In this document: positions 40,556 to 49,308 of the stretch, one piece after another
Numbering within the stretch: position 1 is the stretch's first letter
Layout: every line of letters starts with the position of its first letter
Origin: Ruminococcus sp.
Lineage (GTDB): Bacteria; Bacillota; Clostridia; Oscillospirales; Acutalibacteraceae
Assembly: GCA_017404665.1 (NCBI GenBank)
Contig: JAFRBX010000015.1
Coordinates: 62,001 to 126,000, forward strand
Direction: 5' to 3'
DNA length: 64,000 nt
The notes under the pieces: generated by a model
Seen by the model: the letters and a program-made list of their open reading frames with translations, nothing else
Databases searched by the model: none
Told to the model about the DNA's origin: nothing
Made by a program: the position numbers and the translations under genes

Positions 40556-41062
40556 GTGTCGTATCAAAGAGTCACATGGCATAGTGGTCTGAATTACCGC
40601 GCTGTTTGCCCGAACTGCCGCAACTACACGGCATATACCGACTATCAGCTCGGATTCCGTCCGTGGTATCCTGACGGCTTTGTCTACTGCGGCGTGTGCA
40701 GGCATCCCATCCGTCATCATGAGAATAACGCTGTCAATCCCGACGGAACGCCGTACTTTCCTTTTCCGATCCGCACGCCTCCGCCTCCCGGCTATATCGC
40801 CTATCCGATAGAATCCCTTCGTTTGTATCCGGAATATCCGAACGCCCAGCCGAACGGTGCACAACCCAATGCTGCTCCACCGAATACCGCGCAGCCTAAC
40901 GCGGCACAACCCAATGCCGTGCAGCAGTCAGGCTTCTCGGAACCTGCCGTCGGGCAGACGGTGCAGTCCGACAGGCGTTTCTGTCATGTATGCGGGCGTG
41001 AGTTTATTCGCGGTCAGGCAAAGTTCTGCGCGGGCTGCGGCGCAAAGCTGGTCGAGGATTAA
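40556..41062 (+). CDS. Double zinc-ribbon protein with Asn/Gln/Pro repeat linker
   Basis: 168 residues, GTG start with AAAGGAGATG before it. An N-terminal zinc ribbon (CPNCRNYTAYTDYQLG, then CGVCRHPIRHH) and a C-terminal zinc ribbon (FCHVCGREFIRGQAKFCAGC) flank a disordered centre of AQPNA-type repeats (residues about 98-128). No membrane segment. Such zinc-ribbon proteins with low-complexity linkers are common in clostridia and have no assigned role. The hexanucleotide-like repeat coding for the linker (CAACCCAATGC and variants) may change length between strains. Confidence 0.8.
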   Translation: MSYQRVTWHSGLNYRAVCPNCRNYTAYTDYQLGFRPWYPDGFVYCGVCRHPIRHHENNAVNPDGTPYFPFPIRTPPPPGYIAYPIESLRLYPEYPNAQPNGAQPNAAPPNTAQPNAAQPNAVQQSGFSEPAVGQTVQSDRRFCHVCGREFIRGQAKFCAGCGAKLVED

Positions 41063-41068
41063 TCATCA

Positions 41069-41106
41069 TCAAAAAAGCGTTTCTTCCTGATGAAGAAGCG
41101 CTTTTC
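41069..41106 (+). terminator. Bidirectional-looking terminator
   Basis: AAAAAGCG-TTTCTTC-CTGAT-GAAGAAG-CGCTTTT is followed by CCTTTT on the plus strand and preceded by A-runs, so it could also serve the TetR gene on the minus strand. Confidence 0.8.
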
Positions 41107-41126
41107 CTTTTACGTTGATTCAGTGA

Positions 41127-41708
41127 TTATTCTCTTAGACCGCTGAGAAACAGCGGCATAACAGTTGCGGAATATTCTGTTAAAGAATATTCTCCGCCGT
41201 GCAGACACCAATCGTACAGCAACGCCCGCTCGGCGATTGCATACAGCCTGACGATCTCTGCAGAAGATTTTTTGCGGGTGATATCGCCGCGCTCCTGACC
41301 GAGCAAAACGAGTTTTTTCAGCAAGCGATAGTACATGCGGCTGCGGTCGAGCAGTTCTTTTTCACCGCGCTTTGAAAGCTGTTGGGCGTACAGGCGGGAC
41401 AAGAGCTCGATGTCGATGGTGTTTTCGATCATCATGCACAGCTCGCGTGTGAGGTAAATCATGTTGTCAACTGCGTTCTTACTGTAGTCCAGAGTCTTTT
41501 CCAGTTCGGTATACTTTTCGTCAAAGAGGTAGGCGAGAGAACCGATCAGGCTGTCTTTCGAGTCAAAGTAGTGGTAAAAAGAGCCCTTTGAGGTGCCGGA
41601 TACGCGCACAATCTCGTCCACCGAGGTGCTGTCGAAGCCCTGTTCGTAAAAGAGCTGCCACGCCGCGGAGACGATCTTGCTTTTGGTGTTGTTGGAGGAT
41701 TTTTTCAT
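41127..41708 (-). CDS. TetR family transcriptional regulator
   Basis: 193 residues from the ATG at 41708. The N-terminal HTH domain is typical: SKIVSAAWQLFYEQGFDSTS, then VDEIVRVSGTSKGSFYHYFD (about residues 10-55). The C-terminal helical domain that senses a ligand and dimerises is not close to a named subfamily. Another in-frame ATG exists 48 bases upstream; neither has a good ribosome site, and I prefer the shorter form because the TetR fold starts there. It is divergent from alr (217 bases apart), so it may control alr or itself, but no operator stands out. Confidence 0.82.
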   Translation of the reverse strand: MKKSSNNTKSKIVSAAWQLFYEQGFDSTSVDEIVRVSGTSKGSFYHYFDSKDSLIGSLAYLFDEKYTELEKTLDYSKNAVDNMIYLTRELCMMIENTIDIELLSRLYAQQLSKRGEKELLDRSRMYYRLLKKLVLLGQERGDITRKKSSAEIVRLYAIAERALLYDWCLHGGEYSLTEYSATVMPLFLSGLRE

Positions 41709-41864
41709 GGTATCACAGCTTTCATCAATGTTATCGCATGGCATACAAATCGTCAAAGCAGAATTGTATGCGCCGCGACAATCTCGATCGATAAATATCT
41801 GTACTCTATTCTATACTGCGGTCTATCGAAAGTCAAGTTCGTAAAGTCAAGTTATAAAAATATA

Positions 41865-41893
41865 TTGTAAATAGACTAGAATTGTATTATAAT
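41865..41893 (+). promoter_or_regulatory. Promoter of alr
   Basis: TTGTAA (41865-41870), 17-base spacer, TATAAT (41888-41893), about 30 bases before the start codon. Confidence 0.78.
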
Positions 41894-41924
41894 AACTATA
41901 TATGCTTCTGACGAGGTGAATGAT

Positions 41925-43133
41925 TTGGAAGACAATTTTGTTTTTACCCGCCGCTTGTGGGCGGAGATCAATATGGACTCGATCCGGCATAACTATGAGG
42001 TGATCCGTAAAGCGATAGGCGAGGGCGTTAAGCTCTGCTGTGTCGTCAAGGCGGACGGCTACGGTCACGGCGCTGTGGAGATCAGTAAGCTATACCATGA
42101 GCTGGGCGTAGATTTTTTGGCAGTATCCAATCTGGATGAAGCACTGGAGCTGCGGCGCGCCGAAATCACCGAGCCGATTTTGATTTTAGGCTACACGCCC
42201 GCGAACCGCTGCCTCGATCTGTACAGACAAAATATTTCACAGGCGGTTTACAGTCTGGGATACGCGAAGGAGCTTTCACATTGGTGCGAGGAGTTCGATG
42301 TTGACGTCAAAGCGCATATCAAGGCGGATACCGGTATGAGCCGCATCGGATTTATGTGTCAGGAGTTCCCGCGTGACAATAATTCTATTTCGGAAATTAA
42401 AGAAGTCTGCACCCTGCCACACATCATCCCCGAAGGGATCTTTACCCATTTTGCGGTCGCGGATGACGGCGGGAACGGTGAAGCTTACACGATGAAGCAG
42501 TACGAGAATTTTACGCATACTGCGGACGAACTGGAAAAGGCAGGCATCACATTTGCAATCCGCCACTGCTCTAACTCCGGCGCGATCATGGATTATCCCG
42601 CGATGCGGCTGGATATGGTGCGCGCGGGCATCGTTCTGTACGGCTATGCGCCGTCGGGAGTGATGCGCAATCCGCTCGAGCTCAAGCCCGCTATGCGGCT
42701 GAAAACCCTGATCTCGCATGTCAAGACCGTCAAGGCGGGCACTACTGTCAGCTACGGGCGCACCTTCACCGCTGAGCGCGACATGCGGATCGCGACGGTG
42801 CCGGTCGGCTATGCGGACGGCTACATACGGGCATATGCTAAGGACGGTTATATGTTCGTATGGGATGAAACCAAGAAGTTCGGCAAAAACTGTCCGATCG
42901 TCGGGCGTATCTGCATGGATCAGACCATGCTGGACGTCACCGGCTTCCCCGAAGCAAAGGTCGGTAACGTGGTGGTCGTTTTCGGCAACGGCAAGGACGG
43001 CGAGCCCACCGCTGAGGATGTCGCTCGCTGGGGAAACACCATCAGCTACGAGGTGCTGTGTGCCGTATCGAAGCGTGTGCCGAGGTTGTACCGCACCAAC
43101 TGGATCACGGGGAATGTGGTGTATAAACTGTAA
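41925..43133 (+). CDS. alr: Alanine racemase
   Basis: 402 residues. PLP enzyme that makes D-alanine for the cell wall. The PLP-binding lysine is in CVVKADGYGHGAVE (about residues 37-50), and the second catalytic base Tyr is in VSYGRTF. RICMDQTMLDV near the C-terminus closes the active site of the partner subunit. GAGGTG at 41913-41918 overlaps a possible GTG start, so the TTG at 41925 (MEDNFVFTRRLWAEINM) six bases further is the likelier start. It has its own promoter and is followed by a heptamer-armed repeat. Confidence 0.93.
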   Translation: MEDNFVFTRRLWAEINMDSIRHNYEVIRKAIGEGVKLCCVVKADGYGHGAVEISKLYHELGVDFLAVSNLDEALELRRAEITEPILILGYTPANRCLDLYRQNISQAVYSLGYAKELSHWCEEFDVDVKAHIKADTGMSRIGFMCQEFPRDNNSISEIKEVCTLPHIIPEGIFTHFAVADDGGNGEAYTMKQYENFTHTADELEKAGITFAIRHCSNSGAIMDYPAMRLDMVRAGIVLYGYAPSGVMRNPLELKPAMRLKTLISHVKTVKAGTTVSYGRTFTAERDMRIATVPVGYADGYIRAYAKDGYMFVWDETKKFGKNCPIVGRICMDQTMLDVTGFPEAKVGNVVVVFGNGKDGEPTAEDVARWGNTISYEVLCAVSKRVPRLYRTNWITGNVVYKL

Positions 43134-43139
43134 ATAATT

Positions 43140-43281
43140 AGATAACAGAGAATAGAGAACAGAGAACAGTGATGGGAAACGCTGAAGCGTTTTGGATTTG
43201 TAGTACGTTTGTATTTCTCTATAATCGGGTGCGGGTGTCCCGCCATTCACTATTATCTGTTATTTGTTAACTGTTATCTGA
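43140..43281. repeat. Heptamer-armed inverted repeat element (copy 5)
   Basis: The left arm AGATAACAGAGAATAGAGAA / CAGAGAACAGTGATGGG and the right arm TTCACTATTATCTGTTATTT / GTTAACTGTTATCTGAA surround GAAACGCTGAAGCGTTT and GGGTGCGGGTGTCCCGCC. The first core hairpin matches copy 1 (AACGCTGCGCGTT) and the second matches copy 2. It fills the whole gap between alr and polA. Confidence 0.8.
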
Positions 43282-43295
43282 ATCGGAGATTCACA

Positions 43296-45899
43296 ATGAA
43301 ATTATTAGTAGTAGACGGAAACAGTATACTCAATCGCGCGTTTTACGGCATTAAGCCGCTGACGACAAAGGACGGTCAGTTCACCAACGCGATCTACGGC
43401 TTTCTGACCATGTTTGAGCGCATGAAAGCGGACTTACAGCCCGATGCTGTCGCCATCGCTTTTGACCTCAAGACCAAGACCTTCCGCCACAAGGCGTACG
43501 ATCTTTACAAAGCGAACCGAAAGGGCATGCCTGAAGAGCTGCATATGCAGATGGCTCCGTTAAAAGAGCTGCTCGGATATCTGGGATACAAGCTTGTGAC
43601 CTGCGAGGGGTATGAAGCCGACGATATCCTCGGCACACTCTCTAAGGTGTGCTCCGACACAGGCAATACCTGTGTGATTGCAACAGGAGATCGCGACAGC
43701 CTGCAGCTGGTCAATGACAATGTGTCCGTTCGCTTGTGCAAAAACCTCAATGGTACCATGCTGTATACACCCGACGTCGTCAAAGAGGAATACGGCGTGG
43801 AGCCGAAAAAGCTGATCGAAATCAAGGCGATCCAGGGGGACAGCTCCGACAATATACCGGGCGTTGCAGGTATCGGTCCCAAGGGTGCGACCGAGCTGAT
43901 TCAAAAGTACGGCGATATCGACTATATTTATGCGCACCTTGATGAGCTCGACATTAAGCCCGGCATGCGAGCAAAGCTGGAAAAGGATAAGGACAACTGC
44001 TACATGAGCCGTATGCTCGGCGAAATCTGTCTGACAGCTCCTGTGGATACCGATCTTGACAGCTACAAGGTCGGCGAGGGGGATAGAGCTGCCGCAGCAA
44101 GGCTGATGGCGCGGCTGGAGCTGTTCTCGCTGATCAAAAAGTTTGGCTTGGAGCTATCTGAGGACAAGGTTGTTGAGCAGGATGTAAAGCGGACGTTTCG
44201 AATCGCGGATGCCGATGCGGAAACGGTCGACAAAATTCTTTCAGAGAATAAAGATTTATATATTCAAATTTCTTTTAGCAAACCTCAGTCACCTGCGGTG
44301 ACAGCTCCCTTAGGAGAGGGAGCCTCTTTAAGCGTTCCTGAGACCGCATATATTTCTACGGAAGAAATATTATACCAAATTAATTCTTCAGAAGAAATAA
44401 ACAGAGTGTTAAAGAGCGGCAAGAAGCTCTATACCGATAACAGCAAGCCGATCTTTGCCTACTGTGACCGCGAGGGGATAGAGGTCGATATCACCTTTGA
44501 TACCTCGCTGGCGGCTTATCTGCTCAGCCCGTCGTCGTCGAGTTATGAGCTCGAAAGGCTGTGCGCCGCGTACAGTATCCCTGTCGCCGCGGCGGAGGAT
44601 GGGGCAGACGGGCTGGGCTTTATCCACGCCCTGCTCGCCCTGTGCAGACGGCTTGCGGATGATATCCATGATATCGGCAATGATAAGCTGTTATACGAGA
44701 TCGAGATTCCGCTCGCGAGAGTGCTCGCCCGCATGGAAAATCTCGGCTTCGAGGTGGACGTCGACGCGATCCGCAGCTACGGCGAGCAGCTCGGCAAAGA
44801 GGCCGAGGAATTACAGCAGTCGATTTATGAGGACGTCGGCTACGAGTTCAATATCAATTCGCCCAAGCAGCTCGCAAAAGCGCTGTTTGAGGAATTGAAC
44901 CTGCCGACCCGAAAAAAGACCAAGAGCGGCTACTCGACCAACGCCGAGGTGCTGGAAAGCCTTTTGCCGCTGCATCCGGTGATCGCGAAGATCCTCGAAT
45001 ACCGCACGGTGGCAAAGCTCAAATCCACCTACTGCGACTCACTGATCGACAAGGTCGCTTCCGACGGACGTATCCACTCGTCCTTCAACCAGACCGAGAC
45101 CCGTACCGGACGCATCAGCTCCACGGAGCCGAATCTGCAGAATATCCCTGTACGTACCGAGCGCGGCCGCGAGTTCCGACGCTTCTTCAAGGCGAAGGAC
45201 GGCTGTGTTTTGGTTGATGCCGATTATTCACAGATCGAGCTGCGCGTGCTCGCTCATATGGCGGGCGACAAAACCATGCTCAAGGCGTTTACCGACGGCG
45301 TTGACATCCATACCGTGACGGCGTCCGAGGTGTTCGGCGTGCCGATCGGTATGGTCACGCCGCTGATGCGTTCACGCGCGAAGGCGGTCAACTTCGGTAT
45401 TGTCTACGGCATCGGCGCATTTTCGCTCTCGAAGGATATCGGCGTTACCGTGCGCGAGGCGCAGAAATATATCGATAATTATCTGGCGCGGTTTTCCGCG
45501 ATCGACAGCTATATGAACGAGACCATCGCAAAAGCGAAAAACGACGGCTTTGTCAGCACGATGCTCGGCAGACGACGCTATCTGCCGGAGCTGTCCGCGT
45601 CCAACTTCAACACCCGCTCCTTTGGCGAACGTGTTGCCCGAAACGCGCCCATTCAGGGTACCGCTGCCGATATCATCAAGATCGCGATGGTACGTGTGGA
45701 TGAAAGGCTGCATAAAGAGGGTCTGGAAGCACGGCTGATCTTACAGGTGCACGACGAGCTGATTGTCGAAGCGCCCGCGCTTGAGAGCATGCAGGTCGCG
45801 ATGATCCTGCAGGAAGAGATGGAGAACGCCGTACAGCTGACCGTACCCCTCACCGCAGATGCATCGATGGGAGAAACATGGTATGAGGCGAAAGGCTGA
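43296..45899 (+). CDS. polA: DNA polymerase I
   Basis: 867 residues. An N-terminal 5'-3' exonuclease (KLLVVDGNSILNRAFYG, then ATGDRDSLQLVNDNVSVRL, residues about 1-290), a middle 3'-5' exonuclease-like domain without the DxE metal site, hence no proofreading, and the polymerase domain with motif A DADYSQIELRVLAHM (about 642-656), motif B RSRAKAVNFGIVYG and motif C LQVHDELIVEAP. GGAG before the ATG at 43296 sets the start; the longer open frame starts inside the repeat element. A palindromic repeat lies in frame at residues about 329-343 (SPAVTAPLGEGAS), between the first and middle domains. Confidence 0.95.
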   Translation: MKLLVVDGNSILNRAFYGIKPLTTKDGQFTNAIYGFLTMFERMKADLQPDAVAIAFDLKTKTFRHKAYDLYKANRKGMPEELHMQMAPLKELLGYLGYKLVTCEGYEADDILGTLSKVCSDTGNTCVIATGDRDSLQLVNDNVSVRLCKNLNGTMLYTPDVVKEEYGVEPKKLIEIKAIQGDSSDNIPGVAGIGPKGATELIQKYGDIDYIYAHLDELDIKPGMRAKLEKDKDNCYMSRMLGEICLTAPVDTDLDSYKVGEGDRAAAARLMARLELFSLIKKFGLELSEDKVVEQDVKRTFRIADADAETVDKILSENKDLYIQISFSKPQSPAVTAPLGEGASLSVPETAYISTEEILYQINSSEEINRVLKSGKKLYTDNSKPIFAYCDREGIEVDITFDTSLAAYLLSPSSSSYELERLCAAYSIPVAAAEDGADGLGFIHALLALCRRLADDIHDIGNDKLLYEIEIPLARVLARMENLGFEVDVDAIRSYGEQLGKEAEELQQSIYEDVGYEFNINSPKQLAKALFEELNLPTRKKTKSGYSTNAEVLESLLPLHPVIAKILEYRTVAKLKSTYCDSLIDKVASDGRIHSSFNQTETRTGRISSTEPNLQNIPVRTERGREFRRFFKAKDGCVLVDADYSQIELRVLAHMAGDKTMLKAFTDGVDIHTVTASEVFGVPIGMVTPLMRSRAKAVNFGIVYGIGAFSLSKDIGVTVREAQKYIDNYLARFSAIDSYMNETIAKAKNDGFVSTMLGRRRYLPELSASNFNTRSFGERVARNAPIQGTAADIIKIAMVRVDERLHKEGLEARLILQVHDELIVEAPALESMQVAMILQEEMENAVQLTVPLTADASMGETWYEAKG
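44283..44324 (+). repeat. Palindromic element inserted in frame within polA
   Basis: Two adjacent hairpins, GTCACC-TGC-GGTGAC (44288-44302) and GCTCCCT-TAGGAG-AGGGAGC (44304-44323). The second resembles CCTCCCTTAGGAAAGGGAGG at 2032-2051. It encodes a short Pro/Ala/Gly-rich linker and keeps the frame. Confidence 0.75.
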
Positions 45900-45925
45900 C
45901 AATGGTGTACGCTGTAGTATGCAAC

Positions 45926-45952
45926 AGCCTTCCCCTTGAGGGGAAGGCTTTA
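45926..45952 (+). terminator. Terminator-like palindrome after polA
   Basis: AGCCTTCCCC-TTGA-GGGGAAGGCT followed by TTATTCC, 27 bases after the polA stop. The same palindrome type (CCCCTCAAGGGG) occurs at 17550-17563 near argS. Confidence 0.7.
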
Positions 45953-45977
45953 TTCCACTGAAACGGGGTTATTCAGA

Positions 45978-46433
45978 ATGAAAAAGATACTGTTTGTCTG
46001 CACCGGCAACACCTGCCGCAGTCCGATGGCAGAGGTTATTTTTAATTCTATTGCAGAAGAAAAAGGTTTGGAATGGCGTGCCGAAAGCGCCGGCGTTGCT
46101 GCGGTGGGCGCCCGTCCCGCGTCGCCGAACGCAGTACAGGCGGTCGCGGAGATCGGTCTTGATCTGACGATGCACGCCACCCGTTTTTTACCGGCGATCG
46201 ACCTGAATCAGTATTCACTGTTTGTCGGTCTGACCGAGGAACACGCCGAGATATTAAAATCCATCGGCATCCCAGCCGATCTTGTGCGTGTGCTGTATCG
46301 TGCGCCGAACGTGGACGATCCCTACGATCTGCGGATGGATATCGTCGATCCCTACGGCGGCGATCTGAAAGCCTACCGCAAATGCCGCGATGATATCGTC
46401 GGCGCGGTCAAGGTGCTGATGACTTCTTTATGA
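45978..46433 (+). CDS. Low-molecular-weight phosphatase, protein-arginine-phosphatase type
   Basis: 151 residues. The P-loop CTGNTCRSPMAE (Cys8 nucleophile, Arg14) has Thr in the second position after Cys... GNT, as in YwlE-type arginine phosphatases, where tyrosine phosphatases have Ile or Leu. The general acid is in VDDPYDL. In Firmicutes such enzymes reverse McsB-type arginine phosphorylation, or act on tyrosine. The ATG at 45978 is used because the fold starts there; the ribosome site is weak. It overlaps the next gene (rimI) by four bases and is thus part of a translation/RNA-modification operon with tsaD. Confidence 0.85.
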   Translation: MKKILFVCTGNTCRSPMAEVIFNSIAEEKGLEWRAESAGVAAVGARPASPNAVQAVAEIGLDLTMHATRFLPAIDLNQYSLFVGLTEEHAEILKSIGIPADLVRVLYRAPNVDDPYDLRMDIVDPYGGDLKAYRKCRDDIVGAVKVLMTSL

Positions 46434-46858
46434 GACTGACAAAAATGCTGTCGGAGCATATCGATGGTGTGAAAGTGTTGCTTGATATCTGCTTTGGTGA
46501 ATGCGCTTGGTCGCCCGATACGATCCGCACACAGTTGGATAAGCCTGATTCTCAATCAATCGTTGCATTGGACGAAGGGATGGTCGTCGGCTATCTGGCT
46601 TTTGAGCAGATTTTGGACGAAGGCAGTATTATCGAGGTCGCCGTTCATCCCGATCACCGCAGACGAGGGATCGCAAGGGAGCTGATACAGGCGGTCACAA
46701 ATGATAATTCCCTGAAAGAAATATTTTTAGAAGTCAGAGATAGCAACGCGCCTGCGATCACGCTGTATGAAAGTCTCGGATTTGCAAGAATAGCCGTTCG
46801 CAAGGGGTATTATAAACATCCCAAAGAGGATGCGCTGATATATCGGCTGATGCTGTAG
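46430..46858 (+). CDS. rimI: GNAT N-acetyltransferase, RimI-like
   Basis: 142 residues. The GNAT core is visible: the acetyl-CoA loop VAVHPDHRRRGIARELIQAV (about 70-89) and the C-terminal VRDSNAPAITLYESLGFARI. RimI acetylates the N-terminus of ribosomal protein S18, and its gene is usually next to tsaD and tsaB, which fits here. TsaB itself is not in the window. Start ATG overlaps the previous stop (ATGA), so translation is coupled. Another GNAT substrate cannot be ruled out. Confidence 0.85.
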   Translation: MRLTKMLSEHIDGVKVLLDICFGECAWSPDTIRTQLDKPDSQSIVALDEGMVVGYLAFEQILDEGSIIEVAVHPDHRRRGIARELIQAVTNDNSLKEIFLEVRDSNAPAITLYESLGFARIAVRKGYYKHPKEDALIYRLML

Positions 46859-46875
46859 AAAAAGTGAGATAAAAT

Positions 46876-47889
46876 ATGAAAATCTTAGCAATTGAAAGCA
46901 GCTGTGACGAGACCGCCGCGGCTGTGGTGGAGGATGGCAGGACCGTTCTGTCTAATATCGTCGCGTCGCAGATAGAAGAACACAAGCTCTACGGCGGCGT
47001 GGTGCCCGAGATCGCGTCCCGCCGGCATGCGGAGGCGATCGTCGGCGTCGTGGATGAAGCGATCAAAACAGCCGACTGTACGCTTGACGATATCGACGCT
47101 ATCGCCGTGACACATGCGCCGGGTTTGATCGGTGCGCTGCTGGTGGGCGTGAATTTCGCAAAGGGTCTGGCGTTGGCGACCGGGAAGCCGCTGATCCCGA
47201 CGCATCATCTGCGTTCACATATCGCGTCGAATTATATTTCACATAGAGAATTAAAACCGCCCTTTTTATGCTTGGTTGTCTCGGGCGGTCACAGCCATAT
47301 TGTCGAGGTGCTTGACTACACCGATATGCGTGTCATCGGACGCACCCGCGATGACGCGGCGGGCGAGGCGTTCGATAAAGCCGCACGCGCGATGGGGATA
47401 CCCTATCCGGGCGGTGTGGAGCTGGATAAGATCGCCGAGGACGGCGACGACAGCGCCTTCCCTATGCCGCATCCGCATGTGGACGGTGCGCCCTATGATT
47501 TTTCGTTCTCGGGACTCAAGACCGCCGTCATTAACCTGATCCATAATAAGCAGCAAAAGGGTGAGGAGATTCCTGTCGCGGACGTCTGCGCTTCTTACCG
47601 CAAAGCCGTGGTCGGCTGTCTGACGGACAACTTTCTGCGAGCTGCCGATGACCTCGGTTACAAAACGCTGGTAATCGCGGGCGGCGTGTCCGCGAATTCG
47701 CTCCTGCGCAGGGAGCTCAGTCGTCTTTGCAAAGGCAAATATGATTTGTATATGCCCGAAAAATCTCTCTGCGGCGACAACGGCGCGATGGTCGGAGCGC
47801 AGGGGTACTACGAGTATCTGGCGGGTAATATCGCGCAGAGCGATCTCAACGCGATCGCGACACTGCCGATCGATGAAAGGGGCTTTTGA
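46876..47889 (+). CDS. tsaD: tRNA N6-adenosine threonylcarbamoyltransferase
   Basis: 337 residues. Kae1/Qri7/TsaD ASKHA fold: ILAIESSCDETAAAVVEDG at the start, HAPGLIGALLVGVNFAKG and metal-binding histidines in PTHHLRSHIASNY. FLCLVVSGGHSHIVEV and GGVSANSLLRRELSRL complete the nucleotide site. It transfers the threonylcarbamoyl group to A37 of tRNAs that read ANN codons, working with TsaB and TsaE. rimI lies 17 bases upstream; the stop overlaps the start of the next gene. Confidence 0.95.
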   Translation: MKILAIESSCDETAAAVVEDGRTVLSNIVASQIEEHKLYGGVVPEIASRRHAEAIVGVVDEAIKTADCTLDDIDAIAVTHAPGLIGALLVGVNFAKGLALATGKPLIPTHHLRSHIASNYISHRELKPPFLCLVVSGGHSHIVEVLDYTDMRVIGRTRDDAAGEAFDKAARAMGIPYPGGVELDKIAEDGDDSAFPMPHPHVDGAPYDFSFSGLKTAVINLIHNKQQKGEEIPVADVCASYRKAVVGCLTDNFLRAADDLGYKTLVIAGGVSANSLLRRELSRLCKGKYDLYMPEKSLCGDNGAMVGAQGYYEYLAGNIAQSDLNAIATLPIDERGF

Positions 47890-49304
47890 TGAAAAAGATC
47901 GTTTGCATATTGTCAGCGGTTTTATTGGCAGTATCTCTTTGCTCTTGTAACCAACTCTTCAGCTTTCTGGTTGAAGAAGAACCGATACCGACCGAACCGG
48001 AAGCAAAGTATACCGATATGCCGCTGACCGGCAAGGATATCGACGTCGGATATCACGACGACGAGGAGGGTTACCATATTGTCAATCGCATCGACTTTTT
48101 CTATGTGTCCGGTTACGAAGCAAAGCGCACGACCCATTCTTACGACGCGCTGCCGTCGGATGAACAGCGCGAGCTGTATGACCGCATCCTCGACGGGGTC
48201 TATTGCTTCTCGGATAAAGAGGGCAGCTTTGACGGCGAGTACGCGATGCGTCCCTTGATGCTCGGCTCAGAGAGATTCTCGGATAAGCTGATAGAGGAGA
48301 CGTTGGTAGCGGTACTCGATGATCATCCTGAGATCTTTTGGATGGCGACAGATTTTAATACGTATTATATCAATCAGGATGCTTATACCGTGACCTTCAG
48401 CTCATATTATACCGCTGCCGAGGTTGTCAGAATGATGAAGAAGCTCGATTACGCCTTCAAAAGCTTTTTCGGTCAGCTCCCGCAGGGCTTGAGCGAATAT
48501 GAGCGCGAGGAGTATGTTTACAGGTATATCATCAACAATTGTACATATGATGAGGAAGTGGACAGCTCCGATGATTACGGCGATAATCACCCGTCTATCT
48601 ATAATCTTTACGGTGTGATGATCGATCAGAAAGCGGTCTGCGAGGGTTATTCCCGGGCGTTTGACTATCTGTGTTCCGAGATCGGCGTCGACGCCGTGTG
48701 TATCTGCGGTCTTGCCTCTGATGACGGAGATGGAGACAGCGATGATGCAAGTGATTTGCATATGTGGAACGCCGTTCAGTTCGATAACGATTGGTATTGG
48801 TGTGATTGTACATGGGACGATTGGTATGAGGATGAAGACCTCGGCGACGTGTTCTATTATCTCAATATTCCCGATGATATCCTGCTCGCCGACCATACCG
48901 TGGATAAAACTTATCGTGAAATCAACTATTACAAGTATCTGGAGCTGGAAAGCTATATCAACACTTTTGTCCCGGCGTCTTGTACCGCGACGGAATACTG
49001 CTACTATCTGCGTGAGGGCGTCGTCCTGACCGCTCCCGACGTAGACAAGCTGTGCGACGGCTTTGTCACGGCGGCTGAGAAGGACCGCAAATCCCTTCTG
49101 GTTGTGGTGGATAATGATGATTATACCCTTGATGCCTTTGGGGACGCGCTGTTTGACGGTTATCAGCCTTATTACGAGGCGCTGGAGCTGGCGAACGAAA
49201 GGCTGAGCGATGTGCGTCTCTATGATGACGCCGACACACCGTACTATTTCGATGATGACCGAAATCTGTTGATTTTTGAAATGTTCTATGAATACTATGA
49301 ATAA
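47889..49304 (+). CDS. Transglutaminase-domain lipoprotein (first of a pair)
   Basis: 471 residues. A signal peptide with lipobox (MKKIVCILSAVLLAVSLCSC; Cys about residue 20) targets it to the outer face of the membrane. The middle is a transglutaminase-like domain: KAVCEGYSRAFDYLCSEIG with the catalytic Cys, then SDLHMWNAVQFDNDWYWCDC with the His and CTWDDWYEDED with the Asp. The C-terminal 120 residues have a separate fold. It could act as a cysteine peptidase or crosslinking enzyme on surface proteins. The start codon overlaps the tsaD stop (TGATG). Highly acidic (many Asp/Tyr), like its partner. Confidence 0.85.
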   Translation: MKKIVCILSAVLLAVSLCSCNQLFSFLVEEEPIPTEPEAKYTDMPLTGKDIDVGYHDDEEGYHIVNRIDFFYVSGYEAKRTTHSYDALPSDEQRELYDRILDGVYCFSDKEGSFDGEYAMRPLMLGSERFSDKLIEETLVAVLDDHPEIFWMATDFNTYYINQDAYTVTFSSYYTAAEVVRMMKKLDYAFKSFFGQLPQGLSEYEREEYVYRYIINNCTYDEEVDSSDDYGDNHPSIYNLYGVMIDQKAVCEGYSRAFDYLCSEIGVDAVCICGLASDDGDGDSDDASDLHMWNAVQFDNDWYWCDCTWDDWYEDEDLGDVFYYLNIPDDILLADHTVDKTYREINYYKYLELESYINTFVPASCTATEYCYYLREGVVLTAPDVDKLCDGFVTAAEKDRKSLLVVVDNDDYTLDAFGDALFDGYQPYYEALELANERLSDVRLYDDADTPYYFDDDRNLLIFEMFYEYYE

Positions 49305-49308
49305 ATTA

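Noticed and set aside
40860-40930. Short-repeat array in the zinc-ribbon gene as a CRISPR-like structure
   Set aside because: The units (about 12 bases, coding for AQPNA) are in frame, without spacers; it is a low-complexity protein linker.
41127-41893. TetR regulator as dedicated repressor of alr
   Set aside because: The genes are divergent, but I find no clear palindrome over the alr promoter, so the link is not supported.
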